Source: HGM04593 sp045591315
GTDB lineage: Bacteria > Bacteroidota > Bacteroidia > Bacteroidales > Bacteroidaceae
Assembly: GCA_045591315.1 (NCBI GenBank)
Contig: JAZNSN010000015.1
Location: forward strand, 1-5,050
DNA: 5,050 bases
Reading direction: 5' to 3'
This document shows, in pieces, positions 4,938 through 5,050 of the stretch; position 1 is the stretch's first letter, and each line of letters begins with the position of its first letter. Both the position numbers and the translations under genes were made by a program. The notes under the pieces were generated by a model. The model searched no databases and was not told where the DNA came from. It was given only the letters and a program-made list of their open reading frames with translations.

Positions 4938-4945
4938 TACCTTTG
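4915..4945 (+). promoter_or_regulatory. Strong Bacteroidota-type promoter, probably of a 16S-23S-5S rRNA operon
   Basis: TTTG (4915-4918) and TACCTTTG (4938-4945) are separated by 19 bases, a full match to the Bacteroidota primary promoter consensus in both motif and spacing, followed by CA. A/T tracts lie immediately upstream. Its core CTTTGCAC recurs at the start of the window before rpsF. Transcription would begin at about 4949-4953. Confidence 0.82.
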
Positions 4946-4949
4946 CACT

Positions 4950-5050
4950 CGCTTTCGGGAACGAACGCCACGGCGCAGTTCCTGGTCAAGCAGATGATCC
5001 TTGAAAACATTCCATACAGACAAGCAGTACAACACCGGTGACTGATTTTT
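4950..5050 (+). ncRNA. 5' part of the predicted pre-16S rRNA leader (cut by window edge)
   Basis: After the promoter comes a GC-richer, non-coding stretch. GGAAC (4958-4962) pairs with GTTCC (4978-4982), enclosing CGC (4966-4968) paired with GCG (4973-4975), a stable hairpin at the RNA's 5' end. The later part, with GATCCTTGAAAAC (4996-5008) and CAGACAAGCAGTACAAC (5017-5033), resembles Bacteroidales pre-16S leaders as I remember them (a CTTTGAAA-like box and a CAAG-AGTACAA stretch). The 16S start (AGAGTTTGATC) is not reached, so the assignment depends on resemblance and promoter strength. It could instead lead another stable-RNA transcript. Confidence 0.6.

Noticed and set aside
4749..4997. 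82-codon reading frame starting with GTG
   Set aside because: It runs through the predicted rRNA promoter and leader, has low-complexity Phe/Lys/Arg content, no ribosome signal and no recognisable domain.
1..5050. CRISPR array, insertion sequence, tRNA or phage genes
   Set aside because: No regularly spaced repeats, transposase, terminal inverted repeats, cloverleaf sequences or phage proteins are visible; the window is core chromosome plus a nutrient-uptake unit.

Overview
The window looks like chromosome of a gut-type Bacteroidota species, most likely order Bacteroidales; the family cannot be fixed from this stretch. Three things point there: promoters of the TAnnTTTG / TTTG type used by the Bacteroidota primary sigma factor; A/T-rich translation starts without Shine-Dalgarno (SD) sequences on three of the five genes; and a BtuB-type TonB receptor next to a surface lipoprotein with an acidic S-D-D signal after its lipid cysteine. 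All five genes read rightwards.

Region 1 (1-1186) is the ribosomal protein operon rpsF-rpsR-rplI (bS6, bS18, bL9), without the priB found in the enterobacterial version. The window begins inside the -7 element of its apparent promoter. The operon ends at a strong intrinsic terminator (1157-1186). The first gene has no SD, but rpsR and rplI each have a full AGGAGG seven bases before the ATG, inside nearly identical 17-base start regions. That is unusual for this phylum and is the most thought-provoking signal here.

Region 2 (1187-4661) is a vitamin B12 uptake unit: a promoter (1240-1269), a class-I cobalamin riboswitch whose first helix starts where the transcript should start (about 1274-1444), a short expression platform, a BtuB-type outer-membrane TonB-dependent receptor (1491-3482), and a seven-repeat beta-propeller lipoprotein best explained as BtuG, the cell-surface B12-binding partner of BtuB (3508-4566). 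The unit ends at an intrinsic terminator (4627-4661). The model is that BtuG captures cobalamin outside the cell and passes it to BtuB, which imports it with TonB energy; when cellular cobalamin is high the riboswitch shuts the pair down, probably at translation because no strong terminator separates the aptamer from btuB. No inner-membrane transporter (btuFCD) is present.

Region 3 (4662-5050) holds no credible protein gene. It looks like the control region and leader of an rRNA operon whose 16S gene would begin just beyond the window: a possible upstream promoter (4704-4733), a tandem 15/14-base repeat, A/T tracts, a strong promoter (4915-4945), and a leader with a GC-rich hairpin and a sequence resembling Bacteroidales pre-16S leaders. 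The system content is recognisable biology (B12 scavenging, ribosome genes); no wholly new system was found. The points worth checking are the paired SD sites, the riboswitch-start region pairing, the cysteine content of BtuG and the pre-rRNA control region.
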